Shown here one piece after another: positions 9,593 to 18,879 of a stretch of 64,000 nt of DNA. Both the position numbers and the translations under genes were made by a program. Source of the stretch: Kluyvera georgiana ATCC 51603 (GTDB lineage: Bacteria; Pseudomonadota; Gammaproteobacteria; Enterobacterales; Enterobacteriaceae); assembly GCF_001654985.1 (NCBI RefSeq), contig NZ_LXEU01000068.1:1-64000 (forward strand), read 5' to 3'. Each line of letters opens with the position of its first letter. Position 1 is the stretch's first letter. The notes under the pieces were generated by a model, which saw only the letters and a program-made list of their open reading frames with translations, searched no databases and was not told the DNA's origin.

Positions 9593-11260
9593 TTATTTCG
9601 CGATACGTTTGTACTTGATACGCTTCGGCTCCAGCGCGTCAGCGCCCAGCGTGCGTTTCTTGTACTCTTCGTATTCGGTGAAGTTACCTTCGAAGAACTC
9701 CACTTTACCTTCATCCTGGTAGTCCAGAATGTGGGTCGCGATACGGTCCAGGAACCAGCGGTCGTGCGAGATAACCATCGCACAGCCCGGGAACTCCAGC
9801 AGGGCGTTTTCCAGCGCGCGCAGGGTTTCGATATCCAGGTCGTTGGTTGGTTCATCGAGCAGCAGGACGTTACCGCCAACCTGCAGCAGCTTCGCCAGGT
9901 GCAGACGACCACGTTCACCACCGGACAGCTCGCCTACGCGTTTGCCCTGGTCGGTGCCTTTGAAGTTAAAGCGGCCAACGTAGGCGCGGCTTGGCATCTC
10001 GGTGTTGCCGATACGCATGATATCCAGACCGCCGGACACTTCTTCCCACACGGTCTTGCTGTTATCCATTGCGTCACGGAACTGGTCCACAGATGCCAGT
10101 TTCACCGTTTCACCCAGGGTGATAGAACCGCTGTCTGGCTGTTCCTGGCCGGACATCATGCGGAACAGCGTCGATTTACCCGCGCCGTTCGGCCCGATGA
10201 TCCCGACGATAGCGCCCTTCGGTACGGAGAAGGTCAGGTCGTCGATCAGCAGGCGGTCGCCGTAGGACTTACGCAGGTTGGTCACTTCAACCACTTTATC
10301 CCCCAGACGTGCGCCAGGTGGAATAAACAGTTCGTTGGTTTCGTTACGTTTCTGGTATTCGGTGTTGTTCAGCTCCTCAAAGCGCGCCAGACGGGCTTTA
10401 CCCTTGGACTGACGGCCTTTCGCGCCCTGACGCACCCACTCCAGCTCTTTCTCAATCGATTTACGACGAGCGGCTTCCTGAGAAGCTTCTTGCGCCAGAC
10501 GCTGATCTTTCTGTTCCAGCCAGGAAGAGTAGTTGCCTTCCCATGGAATACCTTCACCGCGGTCCAGCTCCAGGATCCAGCCGGCGACGTTGTCGAGGAA
10601 GTAACGGTCGTGGGTAATTGCCACAACGGTGCCTTCGAAGTCGTGCAGGAAGCGTTCCAGCCACGCCACGGATTCCGCATCCAGGTGGTTCGTCGGTTCG
10701 TCGAGCAGCAGCATGTCTGGTTTTTCCAGCAGCAGGCGGCACAGCGCCACGCGGCGGCGTTCACCACCGGAGAGGTTCGCGATTTTCGCATCCCAGTCCG
10801 GCAGACGCAGCGCATCAGCGGCACGTTCGAGCTGCACGTTCAGGTTGTGACCGTCGTGCGCCTGAATAATCTCTTCAAACTTGCCCTGTTGCGCGGCCAG
10901 CTTATCGAAGTCGGCGTCCGGTTCAGCGTACTTGGCATACACTTCATCCAGGCCTTTCAGCGCGTTAACCACTTCGGCCACCGCTTCTTCAACGGATTCA
11001 CGGACGGTATGCTCAGGGTTCAGCTGCGGTTCCTGCGGCAGGTAGCCAATCTTGATACCTGGCTGCGGACGCGCTTCGCCCTCGATATCGGTATCGATAC
11101 CAGCCATGATTCTTAGCAGGGTAGATTTACCAGCGCCGTTCAGACCCAGAACACCGATTTTTGCGCCAGGGAAGAAGCTCAGCGAGATGTTTTTCAGAAT
11201 ATGACGTTTCGGCGGAACCACTTTGCCGACACGATGCATGGTATAAACGAATTGAGCCAC
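9593..11260 (-). CDS. ettA: Energy-dependent translational throttle protein EttA (ABC-F ATPase)
   Basis: The 555-residue protein matches E. coli EttA (YjjK) in length and almost throughout in sequence, with a GTG start at 11260. Two ABC ATPase domains flank a charged linker (about residues 245-320). The first Walker A is GLNGAGKST at 39-47 and the second GPNGAGKST near 355; both LSGGE signatures and both Walker B LLLDEPTN strings are present. EttA binds the ribosomal E site and gates entry into elongation according to the ATP/ADP ratio. It is transcribed alone, divergently from slt, and ends at a strong terminator. Here it also marks the conserved right flank of the capsule locus. Confidence 0.97.
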   Translation of the reverse strand: MAQFVYTMHRVGKVVPPKRHILKNISLSFFPGAKIGVLGLNGAGKSTLLRIMAGIDTDIEGEARPQPGIKIGYLPQEPQLNPEHTVRESVEEAVAEVVNALKGLDEVYAKYAEPDADFDKLAAQQGKFEEIIQAHDGHNLNVQLERAADALRLPDWDAKIANLSGGERRRVALCRLLLEKPDMLLLDEPTNHLDAESVAWLERFLHDFEGTVVAITHDRYFLDNVAGWILELDRGEGIPWEGNYSSWLEQKDQRLAQEASQEAARRKSIEKELEWVRQGAKGRQSKGKARLARFEELNNTEYQKRNETNELFIPPGARLGDKVVEVTNLRKSYGDRLLIDDLTFSVPKGAIVGIIGPNGAGKSTLFRMMSGQEQPDSGSITLGETVKLASVDQFRDAMDNSKTVWEEVSGGLDIMRIGNTEMPSRAYVGRFNFKGTDQGKRVGELSGGERGRLHLAKLLQVGGNVLLLDEPTNDLDIETLRALENALLEFPGCAMVISHDRWFLDRIATHILDYQDEGKVEFFEGNFTEYEEYKKRTLGADALEPKRIKYKRIAK

Positions 11261-11482
11261 GTGGACTTCGCCTCTTTTTTATCGTGATGAATAGAGTTTT
11301 TCAAAGGCGAAGTGTAGCTGTTTTCCCCGCCCAATCCCAGCAGGCAAATTCTGCTGTGCGGTATCGCAGATAAAACGTAAAAAAGTGTTCATGGCGTGGC
11401 GCATTGGTCGATCAGTCGTTAGCATCAAATGATTACGCGGCATGATGCTGCACCGACGTAACGTGACAATGAGGAAGAGCTT

Positions 11483-13420
11483 GTGCAAAAAGCCCAACAA
11501 TTTACGTGGCGTCTGCTGGCAGCCAGTGTCTGCCTGTTGACAATCAGTAGCGTAGCCCGCGCCGATTCGCTGGATCAACAACGTAGCCGCTATGCGCAAA
11601 TCAAACAGGCCTGGGATAACCGCCAGATGGACGTGGTCGAGCAACTGATGCCGACTCTGCGGGATTACCCTTTGTATCCTTACCTGGAGTACCGCCAGAT
11701 TACAGGCGATCTCATGAATACCCCGACGCTAACGGTAACTCGCTTCGTGCAGGCTAACCCGACGCTGCCGCCAGCACGAACCCTAAAAAACCGCTTCGTC
11801 AACGAACTCGCGCGCCGACAAGACTGGCGCGGCCTGCTGGCCTTTAGCCCTGATAAGCCAGGCACCGCCGAAGCGCAGTGCAACTATTACTATGCCAAAT
11901 ACAATGTGGGTGATACCCAGGGGGCCTGGGAGGGCGCAAAAACGCTGTGGCTGACCGGACAGAGTCGGCCTAACGCCTGCGATCCGCTGTTCAGCGCCTG
12001 GCGAGCATCCGGCACGCAGGATCCGTTGGCGTACCTTGAACGCATTCGTCTGGCCATGAAGGCGGGTAACACAGGTCTGGTGAAAGCACTGGCCTCGCAA
12101 ATGCCCGCCGAGTATCAAACTATCGCGACGGCGATTACTGATTTGGCCAATAACCCAAATACCGTGCTGACCTTTGCGCGTACAACCGGGGCGACGGATT
12201 TCACCCGTCAACTGGCGGCGGTAGCGTTTACCAGCGTCGCGCGTCAGGACGTGGAAAACGCGCGCTTGATGATTCCGACGCTGGTTCAGGCGCAGCAGCT
12301 CAATGACGAACAAGCTCAGGAGCTGCGCGATACCGTTGCCTGGCGTCTGATGGGATCGGATGTGACCGACGAACAGGCGCGCTGGCGTGATGATGCCATT
12401 ATGCGTTCGCAGTCAACCTCGTTGGTTGAGCGCCGGGTGCGTATGGCGCTCGGCACCGGAGACCGTTCTGGTTTGAATACGTGGTTGGCGCGGCTGCCGA
12501 TGGAAGCGAAAGAGAAAGATGAATGGCGTTACTGGCAGGCCGATCTGCTGATGGAGCGGGGCCGTGATGACGAAGCGCGCAGCATCTTGTTGTCGCTGAT
12601 GCAGCAGCGCGGTTTCTATCCGATGGTTGCCGCGCAGCGTCTGGGCGAACCTTATGCGCTGCGGGTAGAGAAAGCGCCGGGGGCAATCTCCTCCGCGCTG
12701 ACCAGCGGGGCGGAAATGGCGCGCGTACGCGAGTTAATGTACTGGAATCAGGACAATACGGCGCGCAGCGAGTGGGCCAACCTGGTGAGTAGCCGTAGCC
12801 AGACGGAGCAGGCACAGTTAGCGCGTTACGCTTTCGATCAACACTGGTGGGATCTGAGCGTGCAGGCCACGATTGCGGGTAAACTGTGGGATAACCTGCA
12901 AGAACGCTTCCCGCTGGCATATAACGACCTGTTTGTGCGTTATACCTCCGGTAAAGACATCCCGCAGAGCTACGCCATGGCGATCGCGCGTCAGGAAAGC
13001 GCGTGGAACCCGAAGGTAAAATCACCGGTCGGCGCGAGCGGCCTGATGCAGATTATGCCGGGTACCGCGACCCATACGGTGAAGATGTTTAATCTGCCGG
13101 GTTACAGCAATCCGGCGCAGCTGCTGGATCCTGAAACCAACATCAATATTGGCACCAGCTATTTGCAGTATGTCTATCAGCAGTTTGAAAATAACCGCAT
13201 TTTCGCTTCGGCGGCGTATAACGCCGGGCCGGGGCGCGTACGCACCTGGCTTGGCAACAGCGCCGGGCGTATTGATGCGGTGGCGTTTATCGAGAGTATT
13301 CCGTTCTCGGAAACGCGCAGTTATGTCAAAAACGTGCTGGCCTACGACGCCTACTATCGGCACTTTATGGGCCAGAAAGAAGACGTGCTCAGCAGTAATG
13401 AATGGCAACGACGTTACTGA
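11483..13420 (+). CDS. slt: Soluble lytic murein transglycosylase Slt70
   Basis: The 645-residue precursor matches E. coli Slt. The GTG at 11483, behind AGGAAGAG, is used. A signal peptide ends near residue 27 (SSVARA). The long alpha-helical superhelix (U and L domains) fills residues about 28-470. The C-terminal lysozyme-like domain carries the catalytic Glu in ARQESAWNPK, with SPVGASGLMQIMPGT and AAYNAGPGR motifs. The enzyme cleaves the MurNAc-GlcNAc bond of periplasmic peptidoglycan, giving 1,6-anhydromuropeptides. It is followed directly by the trpR promoter, whose -35 overlaps the slt stop. Confidence 0.97.
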   Translation: MQKAQQFTWRLLAASVCLLTISSVARADSLDQQRSRYAQIKQAWDNRQMDVVEQLMPTLRDYPLYPYLEYRQITGDLMNTPTLTVTRFVQANPTLPPARTLKNRFVNELARRQDWRGLLAFSPDKPGTAEAQCNYYYAKYNVGDTQGAWEGAKTLWLTGQSRPNACDPLFSAWRASGTQDPLAYLERIRLAMKAGNTGLVKALASQMPAEYQTIATAITDLANNPNTVLTFARTTGATDFTRQLAAVAFTSVARQDVENARLMIPTLVQAQQLNDEQAQELRDTVAWRLMGSDVTDEQARWRDDAIMRSQSTSLVERRVRMALGTGDRSGLNTWLARLPMEAKEKDEWRYWQADLLMERGRDDEARSILLSLMQQRGFYPMVAAQRLGEPYALRVEKAPGAISSALTSGAEMARVRELMYWNQDNTARSEWANLVSSRSQTEQAQLARYAFDQHWWDLSVQATIAGKLWDNLQERFPLAYNDLFVRYTSGKDIPQSYAMAIARQESAWNPKVKSPVGASGLMQIMPGTATHTVKMFNLPGYSNPAQLLDPETNINIGTSYLQYVYQQFENNRIFASAAYNAGPGRVRTWLGNSAGRIDAVAFIESIPFSETRSYVKNVLAYDAYYRHFMGQKEDVLSSNEWQRRY

Positions 13421-13463
13421 TAGGTTAGACCTGTGTTATGCTTGTACTCGTTTAAGAGTACAT
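13414..13463 (+). promoter_or_regulatory. trpR promoter with overlapping trp operator
   Basis: TTACTG at 13414-13419 and TATGCT at 13437-13442, 17 bases apart, form a sigma-70 promoter. Overlapping its start is the inverted repeat GTACTC (13444-13449) / GAGTAC (13456-13461), the core of the trp operator. This fits the known autoregulation of trpR by tryptophan-bound TrpR. The promoter begins inside the slt stop codon. Confidence 0.8.
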
Positions 13464-13483
13464 GCATAACATGGTGGCCTGAC

Positions 13484-13822
13484 ATGACCCAACAATCCCC
13501 TTATTCAGCGACGGTAGCTGAGCAGCGCAACCAGGAGTGGCTTCGCTTTGTTGAGCTTCTGCGTCTGGCATATACCGACGACCTTGCTCTGCCGCTGCTT
13601 AATTTAATGATGACCCCGGACGAGCGCGAAGCGCTGGGCACCCGCGTGCGGATTATTGAAGAACTGCTGCGCGGTGAAATGAGCCAGCGCGAGCTTAAAA
13701 ATGAGCTGGGGGCGGGGATCGCCACGATCACCCGTGGATCGAACAGTCTCAAATCGGCGCCGGTAGAGCTGCGCCAGTGGCTGGAACAAACCCTGCCTAA
13801 AACGCAGCGCCAGGCCGGATAA
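13484..13822 (+). CDS. trpR: Trp operon repressor TrpR
   Basis: The frame is open from 13433, but the ATG at 13484 gives the familiar N terminus ([15 protein letters not shown]) and lies downstream of the operator. The product is 112 residues; E. coli TrpR has 108. The helix-turn-helix ([20 protein letters not shown], about residues 68-87) is intact, and so is the dimer core. With bound L-tryptophan it represses trp, aroH, mtr and its own gene. The C-terminal end differs from E. coli: the last codons and the stop are supplied by a REP element, which explains the extra residues. Confidence 0.96.
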   Translation: MTQQSPYSATVAEQRNQEWLRFVELLRLAYTDDLALPLLNLMMTPDEREALGTRVRIIEELLRGEMSQRELKNELGAGIATITRGSNSLKSAPVELRQWLEQTLPKTQRQAG

Positions 13823-13884
13823 GGCGTAGCCGCTATCCGGCAATACGCACCGTTGTGCCTGATGGCGGCTAAGCCTTCTCAGGC
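13814..13884. repeat. REP/BIME element between trpR and yjjX
   Basis: Two REP-type hairpins face each other. GCCGGAT (13814-13820) pairs with ATCCGGC (13835-13841), and GCCTGA (13857-13862) pairs with TCAGGC (13879-13884). The first overlaps the trpR stop codon and the second abuts the yjjX stop. Elements of this kind between convergent genes can bind gyrase or IHF and limit read-through. Confidence 0.85.
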
Positions 13885-14403
13885 CTACTGGCGGTAGAGT
13901 GCGTTATGGAACGGGCTTAACGCCAGCACGACCGCCTGGTGGTATACGCTGCTGCGGGTCAGCACGCCGGCGGTGAAGACGCCAATCGCCCCTTCTTTAT
14001 TACCAATTTTATCGATGCCGGTGTACTTCGACATCACCGGGCCGAGCGCTTCGCCCGCCCGCACCTGCTCGAGAATAATCTCTGGCAGCGGGAGCGTTGC
14101 GGACCTCGCCTCGCCACGCTGGCTGCGGCTTTCAATCACCACCCAGCTAAAGGTCGCACCTTCATCAATTCCGGCTTCAATCGCCACCCAAAAATCTGCA
14201 TCCGGGCGCGCGGCTTTGGCATTGGTGACGCGATTACGCGCGCCGGTGCGGGTTTCTTCACTGCCGAAGGGCTGCTCTGGGACGCCCGTATCGACGGAGA
14301 TGGCGTCGATTTGACAGGATCCTTCGCCAAAAATCAGCTCAAAAGCCGCAAGAATTGCCTGAATTTTAGCAGGATTGGTGGTAGCGGAGACAACTTGATG
14401 CAT
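13885..14403 (-). CDS. yjjX: Non-canonical purine NTP phosphatase (inosine/xanthosine triphosphatase) YjjX
   Basis: The 172-residue protein matches E. coli YjjX (about 170). The N terminus [19 protein letters not shown] is the NTP-binding segment of the ITPase/Maf-like fold, followed by [16 protein letters not shown] and the acidic EAGIDEG segment that binds metal. It hydrolyses ITP and XTP to the monophosphates and pyrophosphate, cleaning oxidised or deaminated purine nucleotides from the cytoplasmic pool. It is convergent with trpR across a REP element and divergent from gpmB (53 bases). Confidence 0.93.
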   Translation of the reverse strand: MHQVVSATTNPAKIQAILAAFELIFGEGSCQIDAISVDTGVPEQPFGSEETRTGARNRVTNAKAARPDADFWVAIEAGIDEGATFSWVVIESRSQRGEARSATLPLPEIILEQVRAGEALGPVMSKYTGIDKIGNKEGAIGVFTAGVLTRSSVYHQAVVLALSPFHNALYRQ

Positions 14404-14456
14404 AATCTACACAACTCAGATAATAAAATGTCATCGCAGTATAACGGATAAAAAAC

Positions 14457-15104
14457 ATGTTACAGGTATATCTTGTTCGCCATGGCGAAACTCGTTGGAA
14501 CGCCGAGCGGCGTATTCAAGGCCAGTCCGATAGCCCCCTGACGGCTAAAGGAGAGCAGCAGGCGGTGCAGGTGGGTGAGCGTGTGCGCACCTACGGCATT
14601 ACCCATGTTATCGCCAGCGATCTGGGCCGTACGCGCCGTACCGCCGAGATCATTGCCGATGCTTGCGGCTGCGGCGTGACCCTGGACGCGCGCCTGCGTG
14701 AGCTGGATATGGGCGTGCTGGAGCAACGTCATCTTGATTCTCTGACGCCAGAAGAAGAGGAATGGCGTCGGCTGGTGGTTAACGGCACGCCGGATGGTCG
14801 TATTCCGCAGGGCGAGTCGATGCAGGAGCTGAGCGAGCGTATGCACGCGGCACTGGCTGCGTGTTTGGATCTCCCATCGGGCAGCCGTCCGTTGCTGGTG
14901 AGCCACGGCATTGCGCTGGGCTGTCTGGTGAGCACGATTCTGGGGTTGCCCGCGCACGCGGAGCGTCGTCTGCGTCTGCGTAACTGTTCTATCTCGCGGG
15001 TGGACTACCAGGAAAGCCTGTGGCTGGCGCCGGGATGGGTGGTGGAAACGGCAGGGGATATCTCACATCTTGATACCCCTGCTCTGGATGAGCTACAACG
15101 TTAG
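14457..15104 (+). CDS. gpmB: Phosphoglycerate mutase-like phosphatase GpmB (YtjC)
   Basis: The 215-residue protein has the histidine phosphatase signature LVRHGETRWN at residues 6-15 (His9 as phosphate acceptor). The second catalytic histidine lies in LLVSHGIALG, and the Glu in LRELDMGVLEQR fits the proton donor. It matches E. coli GpmB/YtjC in length and sequence. In spite of its name, family work indicates a phosphatase of broad or uncertain substrate rather than a main glycolytic mutase. Its end overlaps the convergent rob gene by 4 bases. Confidence 0.93.
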   Translation: MLQVYLVRHGETRWNAERRIQGQSDSPLTAKGEQQAVQVGERVRTYGITHVIASDLGRTRRTAEIIADACGCGVTLDARLRELDMGVLEQRHLDSLTPEEEEWRRLVVNGTPDGRIPQGESMQELSERMHAALAACLDLPSGSRPLLVSHGIALGCLVSTILGLPAHAERRLRLRNCSISRVDYQESLWLAPGWVVETAGDISHLDTPALDELQR

Positions 15105-15970
15105 CGACGAATCGGGATCAGGTACTCGCAGCGCAGCATAATTGGCGGTTCCTGATGCCGTGCTTCGTCCTGTGGGAAGAAGCGTTCGATATCCTGGCCC
15201 TTACGGCGGGTCAGGTTGAGCATTGGCATGCAGGTGCCGTACAGCGTCAGGATAAACTCCTGCAGGCCTGTTCCCAGCCCTTCATAGGTGAACATCACGT
15301 ACTCGCCGCCTTCCAGCGTGACCGGATGGGCATCGTTGATGTGACCGTTAGCCAGCTCCGGTGTGAGCGCCGTGGTGTAGAACACTTCCTGCTCATCATC
15401 TTTTTCGAGGCTCGGGCGTGGTTCATGCAGCCCGTACAGCATTGGCGGAATAGAGGGCGAGTTGCCAAGGAAATCGGTCCAGAACTGGACACGCATTTGC
15501 TGACGGAAGTCGGAAATCTCTTCCAGCTTGCAGGTATAGCTCTGGGTCACGCCCACCAGGTGGGTAGTCGGTAGGGTGATGAATTCGTATTTTGGCATCG
15601 TGAACTCACCCAGGCGCAGCGGTGGACGCATCCCGAAGGAGCTCCAGTCCGGCGAGCGACGATACAGCGCCGGCGTCAGCGTAAACTGCTTTTTAAACGC
15701 GCGGGTGAAAGTCTGTTGGGAGTCAAAACGATACTGCAGCGCGATATCCAGGATAGGACGCGCAGTCAGACGCAGTGCGACGGCAGATTTAGACAGACGG
15801 CGGGCGCGAATGTAAGCGCCGATGGCATGGCCGGTGACATCTTTGAACATGCGTTGCAGGTGCCATTTAGAATAACCCGCTTTTGCCGCCACATTATCCA
15901 GCGATAAAGGCTGATCCAGGTGCCCTTCTAGCCAAACGAGGAGATCGCGAATAATTCCAGCCTGATCCAT
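15101..15970 (-). CDS. rob: AraC-family regulator Rob (right origin-binding protein)
   Basis: The 289-residue protein equals E. coli Rob. An N-terminal AraC/XylS double helix-turn-helix (about residues 8-107, with AAKAGYSKWHLQRMFK and FDSQQTFTRAFKK) binds mar/sox/rob boxes. The C-terminal half (about 120-289) is a GyrI-like ligand-sensing domain. Rob is abundant and is post-translationally activated by bile salts, decanoate or dipyridyl, switching on efflux (acrAB), micF and other defence genes. It is divergent from creA across a 211-base gap and overlaps gpmB at its 3' end. Confidence 0.96.
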   Translation of the reverse strand: MDQAGIIRDLLVWLEGHLDQPLSLDNVAAKAGYSKWHLQRMFKDVTGHAIGAYIRARRLSKSAVALRLTARPILDIALQYRFDSQQTFTRAFKKQFTLTPALYRRSPDWSSFGMRPPLRLGEFTMPKYEFITLPTTHLVGVTQSYTCKLEEISDFRQQMRVQFWTDFLGNSPSIPPMLYGLHEPRPSLEKDDEQEVFYTTALTPELANGHINDAHPVTLEGGEYVMFTYEGLGTGLQEFILTLYGTCMPMLNLTRRKGQDIERFFPQDEARHQEPPIMLRCEYLIPIRR

Positions 15971-16181
15971 AAAGTGCCCTCATCCTTAAAATCTTATGTG
16001 CCTGTTACCAAAGTAGCGGATAATAGCATCTTTTGCTGTTTTAGCATTCAGTGTTTTTTTTATGCATAAATGCGTTTTTACATAAGATTTGGCGCTATTT
16101 TTTGTAAAGCTGTGATCTTTAAATACTTTCTAATTAGATGTTGAATAATCACACAACTCAATCGACGGAAATGGTAACAAT

Positions 16182-16664
16182 ATGAAATACAAGAAATTAA
16201 TGGCAGGTCTGTTACTCGGCGTCTCCAGCCTGGCGGTTCACGCGGAGCAGATTGGTTCTGTGGATACGGTATTCAAAATGTTTGGGCCGGATCATAAAAT
16301 CGTGGTGGAGGCCTTTGACGACCCCGATGTCAAAAACGTGACCTGCTATGTCAGCCGGGCGAAGACGGGCGGCATTAAAGGCGGGCTGGGGCTGGCTGAG
16401 GATACCTCGGATGCCGCCATTTCCTGTCAGCAGATTGGCCCGGTTGAGCTCAGCGACAAAATTAAGAGCGGTAAAGCGGACGGCGATGTGGTCTTTAAAA
16501 AGCGCACGTCGCTGGTGTTTAAATCGCTACAGGTTGTGCGTTTCTATGACGAAAAACGCAACGTGCTCGCCTATCTGGCCTATTCCGACAAGGTGGTAGA
16601 CGGTTCGCCAAAAAACGCGATTAGCGCCGTACCGATTATGCCGTGGGGTACCGCGGTAAAGTAG
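16182..16664 (+). CDS. creA: CreA family periplasmic protein
   Basis: The 160-residue protein starts with a signal peptide ([17 protein letters not shown], cleavage near residue 22) and continues with the CreA domain ([25 protein letters not shown]). Two cysteines (in NVTCYV and AISCQQ) could form a disulfide. Its function is not established in any species that I know. In E. coli it begins the creABCD operon, but here a bidirectional terminator and arcA follow at once, so the CreB/CreC two-component system and CreD are absent from this locus. Confidence 0.93.
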   Translation: MKYKKLMAGLLLGVSSLAVHAEQIGSVDTVFKMFGPDHKIVVEAFDDPDVKNVTCYVSRAKTGGIKGGLGLAEDTSDAAISCQQIGPVELSDKIKSGKADGDVVFKKRTSLVFKSLQVVRFYDEKRNVLAYLAYSDKVVDGSPKNAISAVPIMPWGTAVK

Positions 16665-16670
16665 GGAGCA

Positions 16671-16704
16671 AAAAAAACGGCGCTTAACGCGCCGTTTTGT
16701 TTTC
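16671..16704. terminator. Bidirectional terminator between creA and arcA
   Basis: AAAACGGCGC (16674-16683) and GCGCCGTTTT (16689-16698) form a 10-bp stem, preceded by an A run and followed by a T-rich run. It can stop both creA (plus) and arcA (minus). Confidence 0.88.
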
Positions 16705-17421
16705 TTATTCCTGCAGCTCGCCGCAGAAGCGGTAACCTTCGCCGTGAATGGTGGCGATGATTTCCGGCGTATCCGGCGTAGACTCGAAATGTTTACGGAT
16801 GCGACGAATGGTCACGTCAACCGTACGGTCGTGCGGCTTCAGCTCACGGCCCGTCATTTTCTTCAGCAGTTCAGCGCGAGACTGAATCTTGCCCGGGTTT
16901 TCGCAGAAGTGCAGCATGGCGCGGAATTCACTGCGCGGCAGCTTGTACTGTTCACCGTTCGGGCTCACCAGAGAGCGGCTGTTGATGTCCAGCTCCCAGC
17001 CGTTGAACTTGTAGCTTTCTACGCTACGGCGTTCTTCGCTGACGGCACCCAGGTTCATGGTACGGGACAGCAGGTTACGTGCACGGATAGTCAGTTCACG
17101 CGGGTTGAACGGCTTGGTGATGTAATCATCAGCACCAATTTCCAGACCGAGGATCTTGTCGACTTCATTGTCGCGGCCGGTCAGGAACATCAGGGCGACG
17201 TTTGCTTGCTCACGCAGTTCGCGCGCCAGCAGAAGGCCGTTTTTCCCCGGCAGGTTGATATCCATGATTACCAGGTTGATATCATTTTCAGACAGGATCT
17301 GATGCATTTCCGCGCCATCGGTCGCTTCGAAAACATCGTAGCCTTCTGCTTCGAAAATACTTTTTAACGTGTTGCGTGTTACCAACTCGTCTTCAACGAT
17401 AAGAATGTGCGGGGTCTGCAT
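16705..17421 (-). CDS. arcA: Aerobic respiration control response regulator ArcA
   Basis: The 238-residue protein is nearly identical to E. coli ArcA. The receiver domain (1-120) has acidic residues near 10-11, phospho-acceptor Asp54 (VIMD) and Lys in [10 protein letters not shown]. The OmpR-type winged helix (about 135-234) includes [12 protein letters not shown] and [12 protein letters not shown]. Phosphorylated by ArcB under low oxygen, it represses TCA-cycle and respiratory genes and activates some fermentation genes. It is transcribed away from a 638-base gap before lasT that holds yjjY and FNR-like sequence. Confidence 0.98.
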   Translation of the reverse strand: MQTPHILIVEDELVTRNTLKSIFEAEGYDVFEATDGAEMHQILSENDINLVIMDINLPGKNGLLLARELREQANVALMFLTGRDNEVDKILGLEIGADDYITKPFNPRELTIRARNLLSRTMNLGAVSEERRSVESYKFNGWELDINSRSLVSPNGEQYKLPRSEFRAMLHFCENPGKIQSRAELLKKMTGRELKPHDRTVDVTIRRIRKHFESTPDTPEIIATIHGEGYRFCGELQE

Positions 17422-17517
17422 GTTTGCTACCTAAATTGCCAACTAAATCGAAACAGGAAGTACCAATAGTCCCTGACCTGCCTGATGCATGTCGAAAATT
17501 AACATGATCGGCGTAAC

Positions 17518-17688
17518 GTGACTAAAGTACGTAATTGCGTTCTTGATGCACTTTCCATCAACGTCAACAACATCATTAGCTTGGTCGTGGGTACTCTTCC
17601 CTCTGGACCCGACAGTGTCAAAAACGGTTGTCATCCTAACCATTTTAACAGCAACATAACAGGCAAAGAGACACCAGACCGCCAATAA
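17518..17688 (+). CDS. yjjY: YjjY-like small ORF in the arcA leader region
   Basis: A GTG-started frame of 56 codons opens 97 bases upstream of arcA on the opposite strand. Its first 28 residues (MTKVRNCVLDALSINVNNII, then SLVVGTLP) match what I recall of E. coli YjjY almost exactly, and the distance to arcA is the same. The E. coli protein has 46 residues; here the tail diverges and is longer. No good ribosome binding site precedes it. The conservation could come from a real micropeptide or from the overlapping arcA leader RNA on the other strand. Confidence 0.5.
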   Translation: MTKVRNCVLDALSINVNNIISLVVGTLPSGPDSVKNGCHPNHFNSNITGKETPDRQ

Positions 17689-18059
17689 ACCTACGCTTCG
17701 TTGACATATATCAAATTCAATTGTAGCACGTTAACAGTTTGGTGAAATCATCGCTTTGGAATGATAACGCCTATCACATTTTTTCCACAACTCAAGTAGT
17801 TGCACAGGTTAACTGATAAATGTGATGAATCCAATTACTATCACAAGGTGCGAATCGAAATAGTTCATATAAACAGTAAGATATCTGCTATCTGTTAACA
17901 TATAAAACGAAAGATTTCGCACTGAATAGTTTAGCGTTTTTTATATGTTATGAAACATCATTTCAGTGATTTTTGTTGCATTTTTGTAAATTCGCGCTGC
18001 GCAATATGTTGATGTACATCACATTGTTGCCTGAGAACAGTAAGTTAAGAGAACTTTAA
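17689..18059. promoter_or_regulatory. arcA-lasT regulatory region with an FNR-like site
   Basis: This gene-free 371-base stretch is AT-rich. TTGAT-GTAC-ATCAC at 18009-18022 is one mismatch from the FNR consensus (TTGAT-N4-ATCAA) and lies 38 bases before the lasT ATG. arcA promoters (leftward) and the lasT promoter (rightward) should be here; exact -10 elements were not assigned. In E. coli, arcA expression is FNR-dependent. Confidence 0.5.
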
Positions 18060-18746
18060 ATGCGCTTATCTATTGTGCTGGTTTCACCAGCAAGAGCCGA
18101 AAATATCGGTGCCGCCGCCCGCGCCATGAAAACGATGGGATTTAATGACATGCGCATCGTTGATAGCGTTGCGCACCTGGAACCCGCCGCGCGATGGGTG
18201 GCTCATGGCTCTACCGACATCCTTGACGGTATTACCTGTTACCCAACGCTGGCGGATGCGCTGCACGATGTGGATTTCACCGTGGCGACTACCGCGCGTA
18301 GCCGTGCCCGATTCCACTATTACGCCACGCCGCAGGAACTGGTGCCGATGTTGACAGAAAAAGCGCAGTGGATGGGCCATGCCGCGCTGGTGTTTGGCCG
18401 TGAGGATTCCGGGTTAACCAATGATGAACTGGCGTTAGCGGATGTGTTAACCGGTGTACCCATGGTGGCGGATTATCCGTCGCTGAATCTGGGACAGGCG
18501 GTGATGGTGTATTGTTATCAGCTTTCGTCGCTGTTACAAAACGCGAACTCCACAGCAACGACAGGTGACGAAAATCAGCTGATTGCGTTAAGGGCGCGTA
18601 TCAGCAAATTGCTTGAGCGGCTCGAGGTAGCCGGAGATGTAAAACTGGCCGATTGGCTGCAACAACGTATTGGCTTACTTGAGCAACGCGATACGGCAAT
18701 GTTGCATCGTTTGCTGCATGATATTGAAAAAAATATGACAGAGTAA
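18060..18746 (+). CDS. lasT: LasT (YjtD), SpoU-family RNA methyltransferase-like protein
   Basis: The 228-residue protein equals E. coli YjtD/LasT. The start ATG follows AAGTTAAGAG. It has the TrmH/SpoU knot fold: IVLVSPARAENIGAAARAMKTMG (motif 1 with the Asn-x-Gly-x-x-x-Arg core), then LVFGREDSGLTNDEL (motif 2), then DYPSLNLGQAVMVYCYQL (motif 3). It resembles TrmJ, which 2'-O-methylates position 32 of tRNA, but its own substrate is unproven. It stands alone before the thr operon. Confidence 0.92.
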   Translation: MRLSIVLVSPARAENIGAAARAMKTMGFNDMRIVDSVAHLEPAARWVAHGSTDILDGITCYPTLADALHDVDFTVATTARSRARFHYYATPQELVPMLTEKAQWMGHAALVFGREDSGLTNDELALADVLTGVPMVADYPSLNLGQAVMVYCYQLSSLLQNANSTATTGDENQLIALRARISKLLERLEVAGDVKLADWLQQRIGLLEQRDTAMLHRLLHDIEKNMTE

Positions 18747-18879
18747 AATTCTGTCATTGTATTTTCGTATGGTGTTATTGGTTGGTATTTTGCAAAACTT
18801 ATGCCCGTTGTGGTGGTTTTTCGGCGAATGAACGGGCGGATGTGAATTGATTGCGAAACGTGACGAAGTTAGAAATTCA

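Noticed and set aside
9731-11116. 461-codon open frame on the plus strand
   Set aside because: It is fully antisense to ettA, a gene conserved residue by residue. The product (Phe/Val/Gln/Arg-rich) looks like a mirror of high-GC codon bias, with no known domain.
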